From: Nocardioides dokdonensis FR1436
GTDB lineage: Bacteria > Actinomycetota > Actinomycetes > Propionibacteriales > Nocardioidaceae
Assembly (NCBI RefSeq): GCF_001653335.1
Contig: NZ_CP015079.1
Location: 4,154,001-4,218,000 of the forward strand
Length of the DNA stretch: 64,000 nucleotides
Direction: 5' to 3'
In this document: positions 11,487-20,496 of the stretch, piece by piece
Position numbering within the stretch: the first letter of the stretch is position 1
Layout of the letters: each line of letters opens with the position of its first letter
Translations under genes and position numbers: made by a program
The notes under the pieces: generated by a model
What the model saw: the letters and a program-made list of their open reading frames with translations, nothing else
Told to the model about the DNA's origin: nothing
Database searches by the model: none

Positions 11487-13007
11487 GTGAAGAAGTCACT
11501 GAAGAGGGCCGCGGCCGCAAGCGCTGTGTGCGCCGTCGGTCTCGCCGGCACCCTCGCCGCGAACCCCGCCGCCCTCGCGGACGAGGCCCACAAGGCCCCC
11601 GCGAACCAGAAGGTCCTCACCGACTTCGGCATGAAGGCGCTGGCCTTCGGCACCAAGATCGCCGTCGGTGGCATCGACATCAAGAGCCTCAAGGACGCCC
11701 AGGACATCCTGGCCTGCACCCGCACCGCCGGCGTCGAGCGCGTCAAGCCGTCCAAGCTCAGCACGAGCGAGCTCACCAAGCTCATCAGCGAGAACGCGCC
11801 GGTCGACATCGCGAAGCTGATCAGCATCTCCCCCAGCACCAGCCGCACCTCCACCTACCGCGACGGCTCGATCACCGGCACCCGGGCGGTCAACACCATC
11901 GCCGACATCAAGCTCGGCGGTGAGCTGGTCGACGACCTCAAGATCCCGACGCTCAAGATCGCGGGCCTGACCTCGGTCGCCGACTCCTTCCACGACCCGG
12001 CCGACGCCGACGGCGACGGCAAGCGCTTCGGCACCGACGAGAGCTTCGGCTTCGAGGGCATCTCGCTGGACTACGAGGGCACCGTCGTCGAGGGCACCCC
12101 CCTGGCCGACCTGCTCGACATCGTCAACCAGGTCGCCGCGCCGGTCAACGAGGTCGTCGACCAGCTCGTCAAGCTCCTCACCGACACCATCGGCGGCATC
12201 ATCGAGATCCCGGGCCTCGGCTCGATCGGTCTCGGCAAGTCCTTCAGCCACATCAGCGACCACGCGGCCTCCTCGGGCGCCAGCGCCCTGGCCATCGAGG
12301 TCGACCCCAGCGAGAAGAAGAACGACTCGGCGGTGCTGCTCAAGCTCGGCTACGCCCAGTCGCGCATCGCCGACTCCGCGCCCTCGGGCGTCTTCCGCTC
12401 CACCATCATGGGCCTCGACCTCGAGGCGCTGCCGCTGAGCGACGACATCTCGCTGCTGCACCTGGGCGGCATCGGCACCGAGTCGATCCCCTGCGAGGGC
12501 ACCGGCAACACGAAGGTCGTCAAGACCATCGAGGGCGAGCGCTCCATCCCGCTCAACATCCCCGGCATCGGTGGTGTCGCGGTCCTGGACGGCCTCGAGT
12601 ACTCCTACAAGGCCAAGCAGATGTCGCGTGGTCGGGCCAAGTCGATGGCCAAGAGCTCGCTGGGCTCCTTCACGATCCCCGCGCTCGACCTGGAGATCAC
12701 CGGCATCAGCTCCAAGCTGAACCTGCTCAGCCGCGAAGGTGAGCGGGTGCGCGGCTCCAAGAAGCCCAAGTTCCAGGTCGCCGACATCCTCTACAAGGGC
12801 GAGAGCCTGGTCCCCGCGGGCGGTCTCAAGATCCGCCAGACCGTCGAGTTCGCGATCGACGAGCTGCAGCAGAAGGGCTTCATCACCTTCGGCCCCCGCT
12901 TCACGCGCAACTACTACGGCGCGAAGCTCTCCGCCCTCAACGTCGTGATCCCCGGCATCGTGGACCTCGACCTGGGCTGGCTCGAGTCGCAGATCTACCC
13001 CCGCTGA
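11487..13007 (+). CDS. secreted protein of unknown function
   Basis: I do not recognise a domain. The 506-residue product begins with a clear signal peptide (KKSLKRAAAASAVCAVGLAGTLA, likely cleavage after the ALA of NPAALADEA). The mature part has no further membrane segment or cell-wall anchor, and has only two cysteines (near CTRT and IPCEG). It is rich in Gly/Ile/Leu/Asp stretches such as EIPGLGSIGLG and LNIPGIGGVAVLDGLEYSY that suggest a beta-rich fold, somewhat like actinobacterial choice-of-anchor proteins. The GTG start follows TAGGAGAG. It is monocistronic, with a strong hairpin after the stop. Confidence 0.8.
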   Translation: MKKSLKRAAAASAVCAVGLAGTLAANPAALADEAHKAPANQKVLTDFGMKALAFGTKIAVGGIDIKSLKDAQDILACTRTAGVERVKPSKLSTSELTKLISENAPVDIAKLISISPSTSRTSTYRDGSITGTRAVNTIADIKLGGELVDDLKIPTLKIAGLTSVADSFHDPADADGDGKRFGTDESFGFEGISLDYEGTVVEGTPLADLLDIVNQVAAPVNEVVDQLVKLLTDTIGGIIEIPGLGSIGLGKSFSHISDHAASSGASALAIEVDPSEKKNDSAVLLKLGYAQSRIADSAPSGVFRSTIMGLDLEALPLSDDISLLHLGGIGTESIPCEGTGNTKVVKTIEGERSIPLNIPGIGGVAVLDGLEYSYKAKQMSRGRAKSMAKSSLGSFTIPALDLEITGISSKLNLLSREGERVRGSKKPKFQVADILYKGESLVPAGGLKIRQTVEFAIDELQQKGFITFGPRFTRNYYGAKLSALNVVIPGIVDLDLGWLESQIYPR

Positions 13008-13038
13008 CCCACGGCTGAGGTAGCACCAGCACCACCCC

Positions 13039-13070
13039 GACGGGGGCGGCCCACCAGGGCCGCCCCCGTC
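13039..13070 (+). terminator. hairpin terminator after the secreted protein gene
   Basis: Perfect 13-bp stem GACGGGGGCGGCC / GGCCGCCCCCGTC with a 6-nt loop, 31 bp after the stop codon. It lies between convergent genes and so may act in both directions. Confidence 0.75.
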
Positions 13071-13095
13071 GTGGCATGTCAGGAGCCGACGGGCC

Positions 13096-14022
13096 TCAGC
13101 AGCCCGCGGGCAGGGTGGCGTCGTCGCGCGCAGCCGCCCCGAGGCGACGCGCCTGCGTGAGGTTCGGGCGTACGACGCTCATGCCGCGGATGGTGGCCAC
13201 GGAGCCACCCACGACGCACATGGTGATCCGGCTCGGCTCGACCTGCGCCATCGCCTGGGCGACCCGGAACAGCTCGGCCGGGCCCAGATCGGTGGCCATG
13301 TGCTGCACCACGCTGAGCACGCCCCGCTCCATGAAGCCCGGTCGGTCGGCCCGGGCCCGGATCTCGGCGCCGATGGCGCGCAGCACGCGCTGCTGGTTGG
13401 CCGAGCGGGCGAAGTCGCCTCCGGCGAGGCTCTTGCGGATCCGCGAGAAGGCCATCGCGCCGTAGCCGTCGAGCCGGATCCGGCCGCGCTTGAACCCCTC
13501 GGGCTTCAGGTTGACGTCGGAGAAGGCGCGGGGGTTCGTGACGGTGATGCCGCCGATGTCGTCGACGAGGTCCTCGAAGAAGGGGAACCGGGTGACCATG
13601 ACGTAGTCGGGCTCCACCCCGACCATCCCGGCGACGGTGCGGCCGAGCAGCTGCGGGCCGCCGAGCACCATGGCGGCGTTGACCCGGTTCGCGCTGTACC
13701 CGGGGATGGGGACGAAGGAGTCACGCGGGATCCCGATGGCCGCGGCCGCCCCGGTGCGGGTGTCGAGCCCGACCATCTGCAGGGCGTCGCCGCGGGAGCG
13801 GGTCATCGACTGGCCCGGTCGCGCGTCGGAGCCGACCGCGAGGATCCAGATGACGTGCTGGTGGGCATCCACCGCGGAGGAGCGCTGCATCCGCACCAGC
13901 GCCACGTCGTCGGGGGCGACCTGGGCGGTCGGCACGACCAGCGCCGTGGCGCCCAGGATCGCGCCGAGCACGCCGGCACGGCGCACCGGGGACGAGCGGC
14001 GGCGAGGGATCTGGCTGCTCAC
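13096..14022 (-). CDS. LytR-CpsA-Psr (LCP) family protein
   Basis: LCP proteins transfer undecaprenyl-linked glycopolymers to peptidoglycan at the outer membrane face. The 308-residue product has a basic N-terminus and one signal-anchor TM (about 15-35). The LCP domain shows the polar motif VGSDARPGQSMTRSRGDALQ, AIGIPRDSFVPIPG, and GAMAFSRIRKSLAGGDFARSANQQRVL, which contain the conserved Asp and Arg residues for pyrophosphate and metal binding. The ATG start overlaps the stop of the upstream lipoprotein gene by 4 bp, so the two probably work together at the envelope. Confidence 0.88.
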   Translation of the reverse strand: MSSQIPRRRSSPVRRAGVLGAILGATALVVPTAQVAPDDVALVRMQRSSAVDAHQHVIWILAVGSDARPGQSMTRSRGDALQMVGLDTRTGAAAAIGIPRDSFVPIPGYSANRVNAAMVLGGPQLLGRTVAGMVGVEPDYVMVTRFPFFEDLVDDIGGITVTNPRAFSDVNLKPEGFKRGRIRLDGYGAMAFSRIRKSLAGGDFARSANQQRVLRAIGAEIRARADRPGFMERGVLSVVQHMATDLGPAELFRVAQAMAQVEPSRITMCVVGGSVATIRGMSVVRPNLTQARRLGAAARDDATLPAGC

Positions 14023-14732
14023 GGGCGGGTCCTCCGCTTCTTGCCAGGCTGCGTGCCGGGCTTCTTCCCGGACTGGTCGTCGGGCTGCTTGTCGGACTGC
14101 TTCTCGGGGGCGGTGACCGGCTTGGGACCCTGGGTGACGTCGTACCCGAAGATCCGCCAGCCGTCGCGGTAGACCAGGAACAACCTGCCGTGGACCCGCA
14201 GCAACCGCCGCGCCTCGCCGCGCGTGCGGTAGTCGAGGGTGGTCCGGGCCGTGACCGCGCGGGCGGTCTGCCGGGTGGCGAGGATGTCGACGACCACTCG
14301 ACGGCGCACAGCGGTGACCCGCTCGACGCGCTCACCGATGCGGTGGCTGGTCATCTGGTCGAGGTCGCGGCGCGCCCGGGCCCCTGCTCCCGCGGTGAAG
14401 CCCGGGAAGGCCCGGCCGTAGCGGCGCCGCGGGTAGGACCCGTCGATGAACGCGGCGTCCCACCACCGGTCGACCGCACGCGCGACCCCGGTGGCCACGC
14501 GCCGCCGCTTGACGGGCCCCAGGCCGCCCACGACCTCGCCCACCTGGACACGGGTGCGCACCGGCGCAGCGCCTGACCCGGAGCCGTCCCGGGCCTGCCC
14601 GCCCCGGCCGTCGCGAGGGCCCCCGGGGTCGTCGTCGGCACTGCAGGCGACGAGGGCCGGGGTGGCGGTCACCGCGAGCACGAGCGCGGTCGCCAGGGCC
14701 CGTCTGGCCGGTCCTGGGCGTGGCGACGTCAT
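14019..14732 (-). CDS. putative lipoprotein of unknown function
   Basis: A 237-residue product with a lipoprotein signal peptide: basic start, hydrophobic core and lipobox LVAC with Cys30 as the lipidated residue. The mature part has a linker of Gly/Asp/Arg, then an alpha+beta domain of about 130 residues (VDRWWDAAFIDGSYPRRRY ... LLRVHGRLFLVYRDGWRIFGY) reminiscent of Mce-associated or NTF2-like folds, and a disordered Lys/Pro/Gln tail. The ATG at 14732 is preceded by GGAGGAGGA; a longer frame to 14855 lacks such a site. It is translationally coupled to the LCP gene. Confidence 0.75.
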   Translation of the reverse strand: MTSPRPGPARRALATALVLAVTATPALVACSADDDPGGPRDGRGGQARDGSGSGAAPVRTRVQVGEVVGGLGPVKRRRVATGVARAVDRWWDAAFIDGSYPRRRYGRAFPGFTAGAGARARRDLDQMTSHRIGERVERVTAVRRRVVVDILATRQTARAVTARTTLDYRTRGEARRLLRVHGRLFLVYRDGWRIFGYDVTQGPKPVTAPEKQSDKQPDDQSGKKPGTQPGKKRRTRP

Positions 14733-14748
14733 CCTCTGGTCCTCCTCC

Positions 14749-14768
14749 GGTGTTACTCCGGCAACACC
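14749..14768. promoter_or_regulatory. palindrome in the lipoprotein/kgd divergent region
   Basis: GGTGTTACTCCGGCAACACC has perfect 6-bp arms (GGTGTT/AACACC) around 8 bases. It lies 17 bp upstream of the lipoprotein ATG and about 110 bp upstream of kgd. It could be an operator; the binding factor is unknown. Confidence 0.35.
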
Positions 14769-14875
14769 TGGTCCCAAAGCGTGCCCCAACCTCGGCATTT
14801 GATGGTGGGTGGGTCTAGCCTTGGACACCGACTCCACCCATCCACGCGCGCTCATCGGAAGAGGCGAAGCAAGCC

Positions 14876-17800
14876 GTGCCGCAGTCCCCCAGCAGTTCCC
14901 CCTCCACCTCCCCCGAGGTCTCTGACGACTTCGGGGCCAACGAGTGGCTCGTGGAGGAGATGTACGAGCGTTACCGCAAGGATCCAGCGAGCGTGGAACC
15001 GAGCTGGGCCGCGTACTTCAAGGCCAACGATAACGGCGGGTCGGACCGCTCGAGCACATCGGGGAACAACGGCTCCCAGACGAAGCAGCCGGCGAAGCAG
15101 GAGTCCGAGCCGGCCGCTAGGCCCGAGTCGACGCCTGCGCCCGCGAAGAAGCCCGCGGCCTCCGACACCCCGAAGCCCGTCGCCAAGCCGCGCCCGGAGA
15201 CGAAGGCCGCAGAGCCCGCCAAGGACACCACGGCCCCCATGGCCAAGGAGTCCAAGCCGAGCAAGGAGACGACGCCGGCGACGTCGTCCGGCGCCAGCGA
15301 CGACCCGACGTACAAGGTCCTGCGCGGCGCCCCTGCGCGGACCGTCCAGAACATGGACATCTCGCTGACCGTGCCCACCGCCACCTCGGTGCGTGCGGTG
15401 CCGGTGAAGCTCCTGTGGGACAACCGCACGGTCATCAACAACCACCTGGCCCGCGCCCGAGGCGGCAAGGTCTCCTTCACGCACCTGATCGGCTACGCGC
15501 TCGTCAAGGCCCTGACGGCGATGCCGGAGATGAACAACTCCTACGCCGAGGTCGACGGCAAGCCGAACCTCGTCACCCCGGCCCACGTGAACCTCGGGCT
15601 GGCGATCGACCAGAAGAAGTCCGACGGCACCCGCCAGCTGCTCGTGCCGAGCATCAAGCGCTGCGAGACGATGGACTTCGCCGGCTTCTGGACCGCCTAC
15701 GAGGACATGGTCACCAAGGCCCGCGACAACAAGCTCGCCGTCTCGGACTTCCAGGGCACCACGATCAGCCTGACCAACGTCGGCGGCCTGGGCACCAACC
15801 ACTCGGTGCCGCGCCTGATGACCGGCCAGAGCGCCATCATCGGCGTCGGCGCGATGGAGTACCCGCCCGAGTGGCAGGGCGCCTCGGACGAGGCGATCGC
15901 GCGCAACGCCATCTCGAAGGTCATGACCATGACCTCGACCTACGACCACCGCGTGATCCAGGGCGCGCAGTCGGGCGAGTTCCTCAAGCGCGTCCACCAG
16001 CTGCTGCTGGGCCAGGACGGCTTCTACGACGAGATCTTCCGCTCGCTGCGCATCCCCTACGAGCCGATCCGTTGGGGCCATGACATCGCCACGACGCACG
16101 ACGACGAGATCAGCAAGCAGGCCCGGATCCTCGAGCTGATCCACGCCTACCGCGTGCGTGGGCACATGATGGCCGACACCGACCCGCTGGAGTACCGCCA
16201 GCGCACCCACCCCGACCTCGAGATCGAGTCGCACGGGCTGACCATGTGGGACCTGGACCGCGAGTTCGCCACCGGCTCGTTCGGTGGCACCGGTCGTCGC
16301 TTCATGCGGCTGCGCGACATCCTGGGCATCCTGCGGGACTCCTACTGCCGCACCACCGGCATCGAGTACATGCACATCATGGATCCCGAGCAGCGCCGCT
16401 GGATCCAGGAGCGCGTCGAGCAGCCGCACACCAAGCCGCCCCGCGAGGAGCAGCTGCGGATCCTGCTCAAGCTCAACCAGGCCGAGGCGTTCGAGACCTT
16501 CCTGCAGACCAAGTTCGTCGGTCAGAAGCGCTTCTCCCTCGAGGGCGGCGAGACCACCATCCCGGTGATCGACGAGATCTGCGAGGCCGCCGCCGAGTCG
16601 GGCCTCGACGAGGTCACGATGGGCATGGCCCACCGCGGCCGCCTCAACGTGCTGGCCAACATCGTGGGCAAGAACTACTCGCAGATCTTCCGCGAGTTCG
16701 AGGGCAACATCGACCCGCGCACCGTCCAGGGCTCCGGCGACGTGAAGTACCACCTGGGTGCCGAGGGTGAGTTCGAGGCCGAGAGCGGCGAGACCGTCAA
16801 GGTGTCCGTGGCCGCGAACCCCTCGCACCTCGAGGCCGTCGACCCGGTCGTGGAGGGCATCGCCCGCGCCAAGCAGGACGTGCTCGACCAGGGCGCCGCC
16901 TTCCCTGTGCTGCCGCTGCTCGTGCACGGCGACGCGGCCTTCGCGGGCCAGGGCGTCGTCGCCGAGACCCTCAACCTCTCGCAGCTGCGCGGCTACCGCA
17001 CCGGCGGCACCGTGCACCTGGTGGTCAACAACCAGGTCGGGTTCACCACCTCCCCGGGCTCCTCGCGCTCGTCGCTGTACTGCACCGACGTCGCGCGGAT
17101 GGTGCAGGCGCCGATCTTCCACGTCAACGGTGACGACCCCGAGGCCTGCATCCGGGTGGCGCGACTGGCGTTCGAGTACCGCCAGGCCTTCAACAAGGAC
17201 GTCGTCATCGACCTCGTGTGCTACCGCCGCCGAGGTCACAACGAGGGCGACGACCCGTCGTACACGCAGCCGCTGATGTACGACCTGATCGAGCAGAAGC
17301 GCTCGGTGCGCAAGCTCTACACCGAGTCGCTCATCGGTCGTGGCGACATCACGATCGAGGAGGCCGAGCAGGTCCTGCGGGACTACCAGCAGCAGCTGGA
17401 GCGGGTCTTCACCGAGGTGCGCGAGGCCACCGGCCAGCCCTCGGAGTGGACCACCGTCCCGGACTACCCCGAGAAGACCGTCGGCGACACCGACACGACC
17501 GTCCCGCTCGAGTTCCTCAAGCGGATCTCGGACGCCTACGTCACCCCGCCCGAGGGCTTCACCGTGCACCCCAAGGTGATGCCGCAGCTGCAGCGCCGCG
17601 CCAAGGCGATCACCGAGGGGCCCATCGACTGGGGCACCGGCGAGATCCTGGCGTTCGGCGCGTTGCTGATGGAGGGTCGCCCGGTGCGGCTCGCCGGCCA
17701 GGACTCGCGACGCGGCACGTTCGTCTCGCGGTTCGGCACGATCATCGACCGGGTCACCGCGGACGAGTGGACCCCGCTGTCCGGGCTGACCGAGGACCAG

Positions 17801-18643
17801 GCCAAGTTCTACCTCTACGACTCGTTGCTCTCCGAGTACGCCGCCCTCGGTTTCGAGTACGGCTACTCCGTGGCGCGTCCCGACGCCCTCGTGCTGTGGG
17901 AGGCGCAGTTCGGCGACTTCGTCAACGGCGCCCAGACCGTCATCGACGAGTTCATCTCCTCGGGCGAGACCAAGTGGCGCCAGCAGTCGGGGGTCGTGCT
18001 GCTGCTGCCGCACGGCTACGAGGGCCAGGGCCCCGACCACTCCTCGGCGCGCATCGAACGGTTCCTGACGATGGCGGCCGACGAGGCGTTCGTGGTGGCC
18101 CAGCCCTCCACGCCCGCGTCGTACTTCCACCTGCTGCGCCAGCACTCGCTCGGCGAGGCGCACCGACCGCTCATCGTCTTCACGCCGAAGTCGATGCTCA
18201 AGCGCAAGGAGGCGGCCTCGCAGCCGGAGGACTTCACCTCCGGCTCCTTCCGCCCCTTCATCGGGGACGCCGAGGCGGACCCCTCGAAGGTCGACACGCT
18301 GCTGCTGTGCTCGGGTCGCGTGACCTGGGACCTCATGGTCGAGCGGGCCAAGCGCGAGGGCGCCGAGCGGTTCGCGATCGCGCGGGTGGAGCAGCTCTAC
18401 CCGCGCCCGGTCGACGACATCACGGCGGAGATCGCCCGCTACCCCCACCTCAAGACCGTGCGGTGGGTGCAGGACGAGCCCCGCAACATGGGGCCGTGGC
18501 CGCACTACCAGCTCAACGTGTGGCCCGACGTCGACGCCCAGGTCGAGCCCGTCACCCGCGAGGAGTCCTCCTCCCCCTCGGTCGGCACCGCGAAGCGGCA
18601 CCAGGCCGAGCAGAAGGACCTGCTCGACCGCGCGTTCGCCTGA
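14876..18643 (+). CDS. kgd: multifunctional 2-oxoglutarate decarboxylase/dehydrogenase (E1o with E2o-like domain)
   Basis: TCA-cycle enzyme of Actinobacteria that decarboxylates 2-oxoglutarate with ThDP. Parts: an N-terminal E1 segment (EWLVEEMYERYRKDPASV); a Pro/Ala/Lys linker to about 140; an E2-type acyltransferase domain (about 145-375) with the catalytic YDHRVIQGAQSG; then the E1o ThDP domain with GMAHRGRLNVLAN and a C-terminal transketolase-like part ending at 1255. It lacks a lipoyl domain, as in mycobacterial and corynebacterial OdhA/Kgd, so it must work with the E2 of pyruvate dehydrogenase. The GTG start gives MPQSPSSSPS. The family is regulated by GarA/OdhI binding, but no such gene is in the window. 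Confidence 0.97.
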   Translation: MPQSPSSSPSTSPEVSDDFGANEWLVEEMYERYRKDPASVEPSWAAYFKANDNGGSDRSSTSGNNGSQTKQPAKQESEPAARPESTPAPAKKPAASDTPKPVAKPRPETKAAEPAKDTTAPMAKESKPSKETTPATSSGASDDPTYKVLRGAPARTVQNMDISLTVPTATSVRAVPVKLLWDNRTVINNHLARARGGKVSFTHLIGYALVKALTAMPEMNNSYAEVDGKPNLVTPAHVNLGLAIDQKKSDGTRQLLVPSIKRCETMDFAGFWTAYEDMVTKARDNKLAVSDFQGTTISLTNVGGLGTNHSVPRLMTGQSAIIGVGAMEYPPEWQGASDEAIARNAISKVMTMTSTYDHRVIQGAQSGEFLKRVHQLLLGQDGFYDEIFRSLRIPYEPIRWGHDIATTHDDEISKQARILELIHAYRVRGHMMADTDPLEYRQRTHPDLEIESHGLTMWDLDREFATGSFGGTGRRFMRLRDILGILRDSYCRTTGIEYMHIMDPEQRRWIQERVEQPHTKPPREEQLRILLKLNQAEAFETFLQTKFVGQKRFSLEGGETTIPVIDEICEAAAESGLDEVTMGMAHRGRLNVLANIVGKNYSQIFREFEGNIDPRTVQGSGDVKYHLGAEGEFEAESGETVKVSVAANPSHLEAVDPVVEGIARAKQDVLDQGAAFPVLPLLVHGDAAFAGQGVVAETLNLSQLRGYRTGGTVHLVVNNQVGFTTSPGSSRSSLYCTDVARMVQAPIFHVNGDDPEACIRVARLAFEYRQAFNKDVVIDLVCYRRRGHNEGDDPSYTQPLMYDLIEQKRSVRKLYTESLIGRGDITIEEAEQVLRDYQQQLERVFTEVREATGQPSEWTTVPDYPEKTVGDTDTTVPLEFLKRISDAYVTPPEGFTVHPKVMPQLQRRAKAITEGPIDWGTGEILAFGALLMEGRPVRLAGQDSRRGTFVSRFGTIIDRVTADEWTPLSGLTEDQAKFYLYDSLLSEYAALGFEYGYSVARPDALVLWEAQFGDFVNGAQTVIDEFISSGETKWRQQSGVVLLLPHGYEGQGPDHSSARIERFLTMAADEAFVVAQPSTPASYFHLLRQHSLGEAHRPLIVFTPKSMLKRKEAASQPEDFTSGSFRPFIGDAEADPSKVDTLLLCSGRVTWDLMVERAKREGAERFAIARVEQLYPRPVDDITAEIARYPHLKTVRWVQDEPRNMGPWPHYQLNVWPDVDAQVEPVTREESSSPSVGTAKRHQAEQKDLLDRAFA

Positions 18644-18656
18644 CGCGGGGCGCGCT

Positions 18657-18833
18657 GTGTACTACACCGATCGCGGGATCGAGGAGCTCGAGCGACGCCG
18701 GGGTGACGAAGAGGTCACCCTGGCCTGGCTGGCCGACCAGCTGCAGGTCTTCACCGACACCCACCCCGAGTTCGAGACAGCGGTGGAGCGGCTGGCCACC
18801 TGGCTGGCCCGCCTGGACGATCCGGAAGACTGA
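18657..18833 (+). CDS. DUF6104 family small protein
   Basis: A 58-residue acidic protein reading VYYTDRGIEELERRRG and ending ARLDDPED. I recognise the DUF6104 pattern (TDRGIEELE ... WLADQL ... ERLATWLARLDD), which in Streptomyces and relatives also follows the 2-oxoglutarate dehydrogenase gene. It is too short for many gene finders. The GTG start is 13 bp after the kgd stop, so it is likely co-transcribed. Its role is unknown; the conserved linkage suggests a link to Kgd. Confidence 0.82.
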   Translation: MYYTDRGIEELERRRGDEEVTLAWLADQLQVFTDTHPEFETAVERLATWLARLDDPED

Positions 18834-18881
18834 CCTGTCAGAATCCGCCCCCGGGCGCACCTGCCTGGCTAGACTCCGGCC

Positions 18882-19532
18882 ATGAACGCTGAGAAGCCTG
18901 CCTCCCCGGTCCCCACGACCGGCTCGGTCGCCTACCCGCCGGCACCGTGGACGATGCTGGGCCAGATGTGGGTCTCGGTCTTCCGGGTGCCGCACGACGT
19001 CGACGAGCAGCGCCCCCGAGGGGTCTACGGAGCGGCGTTCGTGTCGTACGAGGAGGGCAGCCCGCTGACCTACTCCGAGCTGCTGGTGGCGCGGGTGCTG
19101 CGTACGCCCAGCGGCCAGCGCCGCGTCACCATCACCGACATCTGGGTCGACTCCCCCGCCTCCGTGGCCGGTGGTCGGGGCCTGTGGGCGATCCCCAAGG
19201 GCCTCGCGGACTTCGACCTCTCGACCGGGCGCCGTGGACCTCTGGAGACCGCGGCGTGGTCGGCGAGCACCTCCGGCGGTCCTGTCGCCTCGGCGCGCTT
19301 CTCGGACCTGGCCCGGCTCGCGCCGCGGCTGCCGTCGCGGGGCGGGACCTGGCAGCCGCCGATCGACGAGCACACGGTGCCGGTCGAGGCCGACCTGCGC
19401 GGCTCCGCACGGGTCGCGCCCTGCCGGGCCTCCTGGGACTTCGCCCCGACCGGCCCCCTGGGCTGGCTGGCGGGGCGCCGCAGCCTCGCCTCGTTCCGCC
19501 AGCACGGCTTCACGCTCAGCTTCGGCGTCTGA
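18882..19532 (+). CDS. acetoacetate decarboxylase-like protein
   Basis: A 216-residue protein with the ADC-like beta-barrel pattern: YPPAPWTMLGQMWVSVFRVP at the start, YSELLVARVLR, and GRGLWAIPKGLADFDL, where the lysine of IPK matches the position of the catalytic lysine region in this superfamily. Many actinobacterial members are not true acetoacetate decarboxylases, so the substrate is uncertain. It is separated by 48 bp from the DUF6104 gene and converges with the next small gene. Confidence 0.75.
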   Translation: MNAEKPASPVPTTGSVAYPPAPWTMLGQMWVSVFRVPHDVDEQRPRGVYGAAFVSYEEGSPLTYSELLVARVLRTPSGQRRVTITDIWVDSPASVAGGRGLWAIPKGLADFDLSTGRRGPLETAAWSASTSGGPVASARFSDLARLAPRLPSRGGTWQPPIDEHTVPVEADLRGSARVAPCRASWDFAPTGPLGWLAGRRSLASFRQHGFTLSFGV

Positions 19533-19538
19533 CCCCGC

Positions 19539-19781
19539 TCAGACGTCGTCGTCGCCCCGGGCAGCGCGCTGGGCGGCCTGACGGATCTCGAAGACGTCGG
19601 TGGCCAGGCCTCCGAGCGCGCTGGCGACGTCCTTGATCGCCGAGGTGACGATGGTCGCCACCTCGCCGACGGTGGTGGCCGTGGCCTCGATCGCGCTCTG
19701 GGCGGCGTCCTTGCCGATCTCGGCCCGGCTGAGGTGGTCGTGGCCGTCCCGGCTCGGCGGCGGGCTCGGGGAAGGTGTCAT
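19539..19781 (-). CDS. small hypothetical helical protein
   Basis: An 80-residue product with a Pro/Ser-rich start followed by an amphipathic, Ala-rich helical segment (DAAQSAIEATATTVGEVATI ... LATDVFEIRQAAQRAARG). There is no signal peptide or cysteine. The frame ends 6 bp from the convergent ADC-like gene. The function is unknown. The ATG lies back-to-back with the TetR gene. Confidence 0.6.
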   Translation of the reverse strand: MTPSPSPPPSRDGHDHLSRAEIGKDAAQSAIEATATTVGEVATIVTSAIKDVASALGGLATDVFEIRQAAQRAARGDDDV

Positions 19782-19859
19782 GGGCCCAGTCTGGCGCTGG
19801 GGTGGGGCGCCTGACCAGGCGGGCCCGGGTGCCGGTCGGCCCGGCGATAGCATCGGGAC

Positions 19860-20489
19860 GTGACCCAGACCCGAGTCGAGCGCAAGGAGCGCACCCGCCG
19901 GGCGATCCTCGACGCCGCCCTGGGGCTGTGCGAGGACAGCAGCCTCGTCGCGCTCTCCCTGCGACAGGTCGCCAAGGAGGTCGGCATCGTGCCGACCGGC
20001 TTCTACCGGCACTTCGACTCGATCGAGTCCCTGGGGCTGACCCTGGTCGACGAGTCGTTCGCCTCGCTGCGCGCGCTGCTGCGCGACGTACGCCGCAACC
20101 AGGGCGACTTCCACGCCATCGTCGACGGGTCGGTCTCCATCCTGGTCGAGCACGTGCACCGGCAGCGCTCCCACTTCGCGTTCATCGCCCGCGAGCGCGC
20201 CGCCGGTCAGCCGGCCGTGCGCGACGCGATCCGCCACGAGATCGACCTGTGCGAGCGCGAGCTGGCCACCGACCTGGCCCACCTGCCCGGGACCGACGCC
20301 TGGTCGACCGACGACCTGCGGGTCCTCTCGTCGCTCATCGTGTCGGCGATGGTCGCCGTCACCGAGGACATCGTCGCTGCGGGGGGACGGCCTGAGGCCG
20401 AGGCCCAGATCGTCGAGACCGCCCGGACCCAGCTGCGGATGGTCCTGGTCGGGGCGATGAACTGGCGCTCGACGCCGCCTCCGGCCTGA
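19860..20489 (+). CDS. TetR family transcriptional regulator
   Basis: A 209-residue repressor-type protein. The N-terminal helix-turn-helix is TRRAILDAALGLCEDSS ... LSLRQVAKEVGIVPTGFYRHF (residues 11-52), followed by a ligand-binding helical domain. The N-terminal half resembles the FabR/fatty-acid subgroup (VPTGFYRHFDSIESLGLTLVDES). The GTG start is used. Neighbouring dehydrogenase genes are convergent, so its targets may lie elsewhere or be itself. Confidence 0.88.
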   Translation: MTQTRVERKERTRRAILDAALGLCEDSSLVALSLRQVAKEVGIVPTGFYRHFDSIESLGLTLVDESFASLRALLRDVRRNQGDFHAIVDGSVSILVEHVHRQRSHFAFIARERAAGQPAVRDAIRHEIDLCERELATDLAHLPGTDAWSTDDLRVLSSLIVSAMVAVTEDIVAAGGRPEAEAQIVETARTQLRMVLVGAMNWRSTPPPA

Positions 20490-20496
20490 CCGGGCC

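Noticed and set aside
14852..18601. 1249-codon open frame on the minus strand opposite kgd
   Set aside because: Shadow of the GC-rich kgd coding sequence. Its translation is Val/Gly/Arg/His-rich with no domain, whereas the plus frame is a full Kgd.
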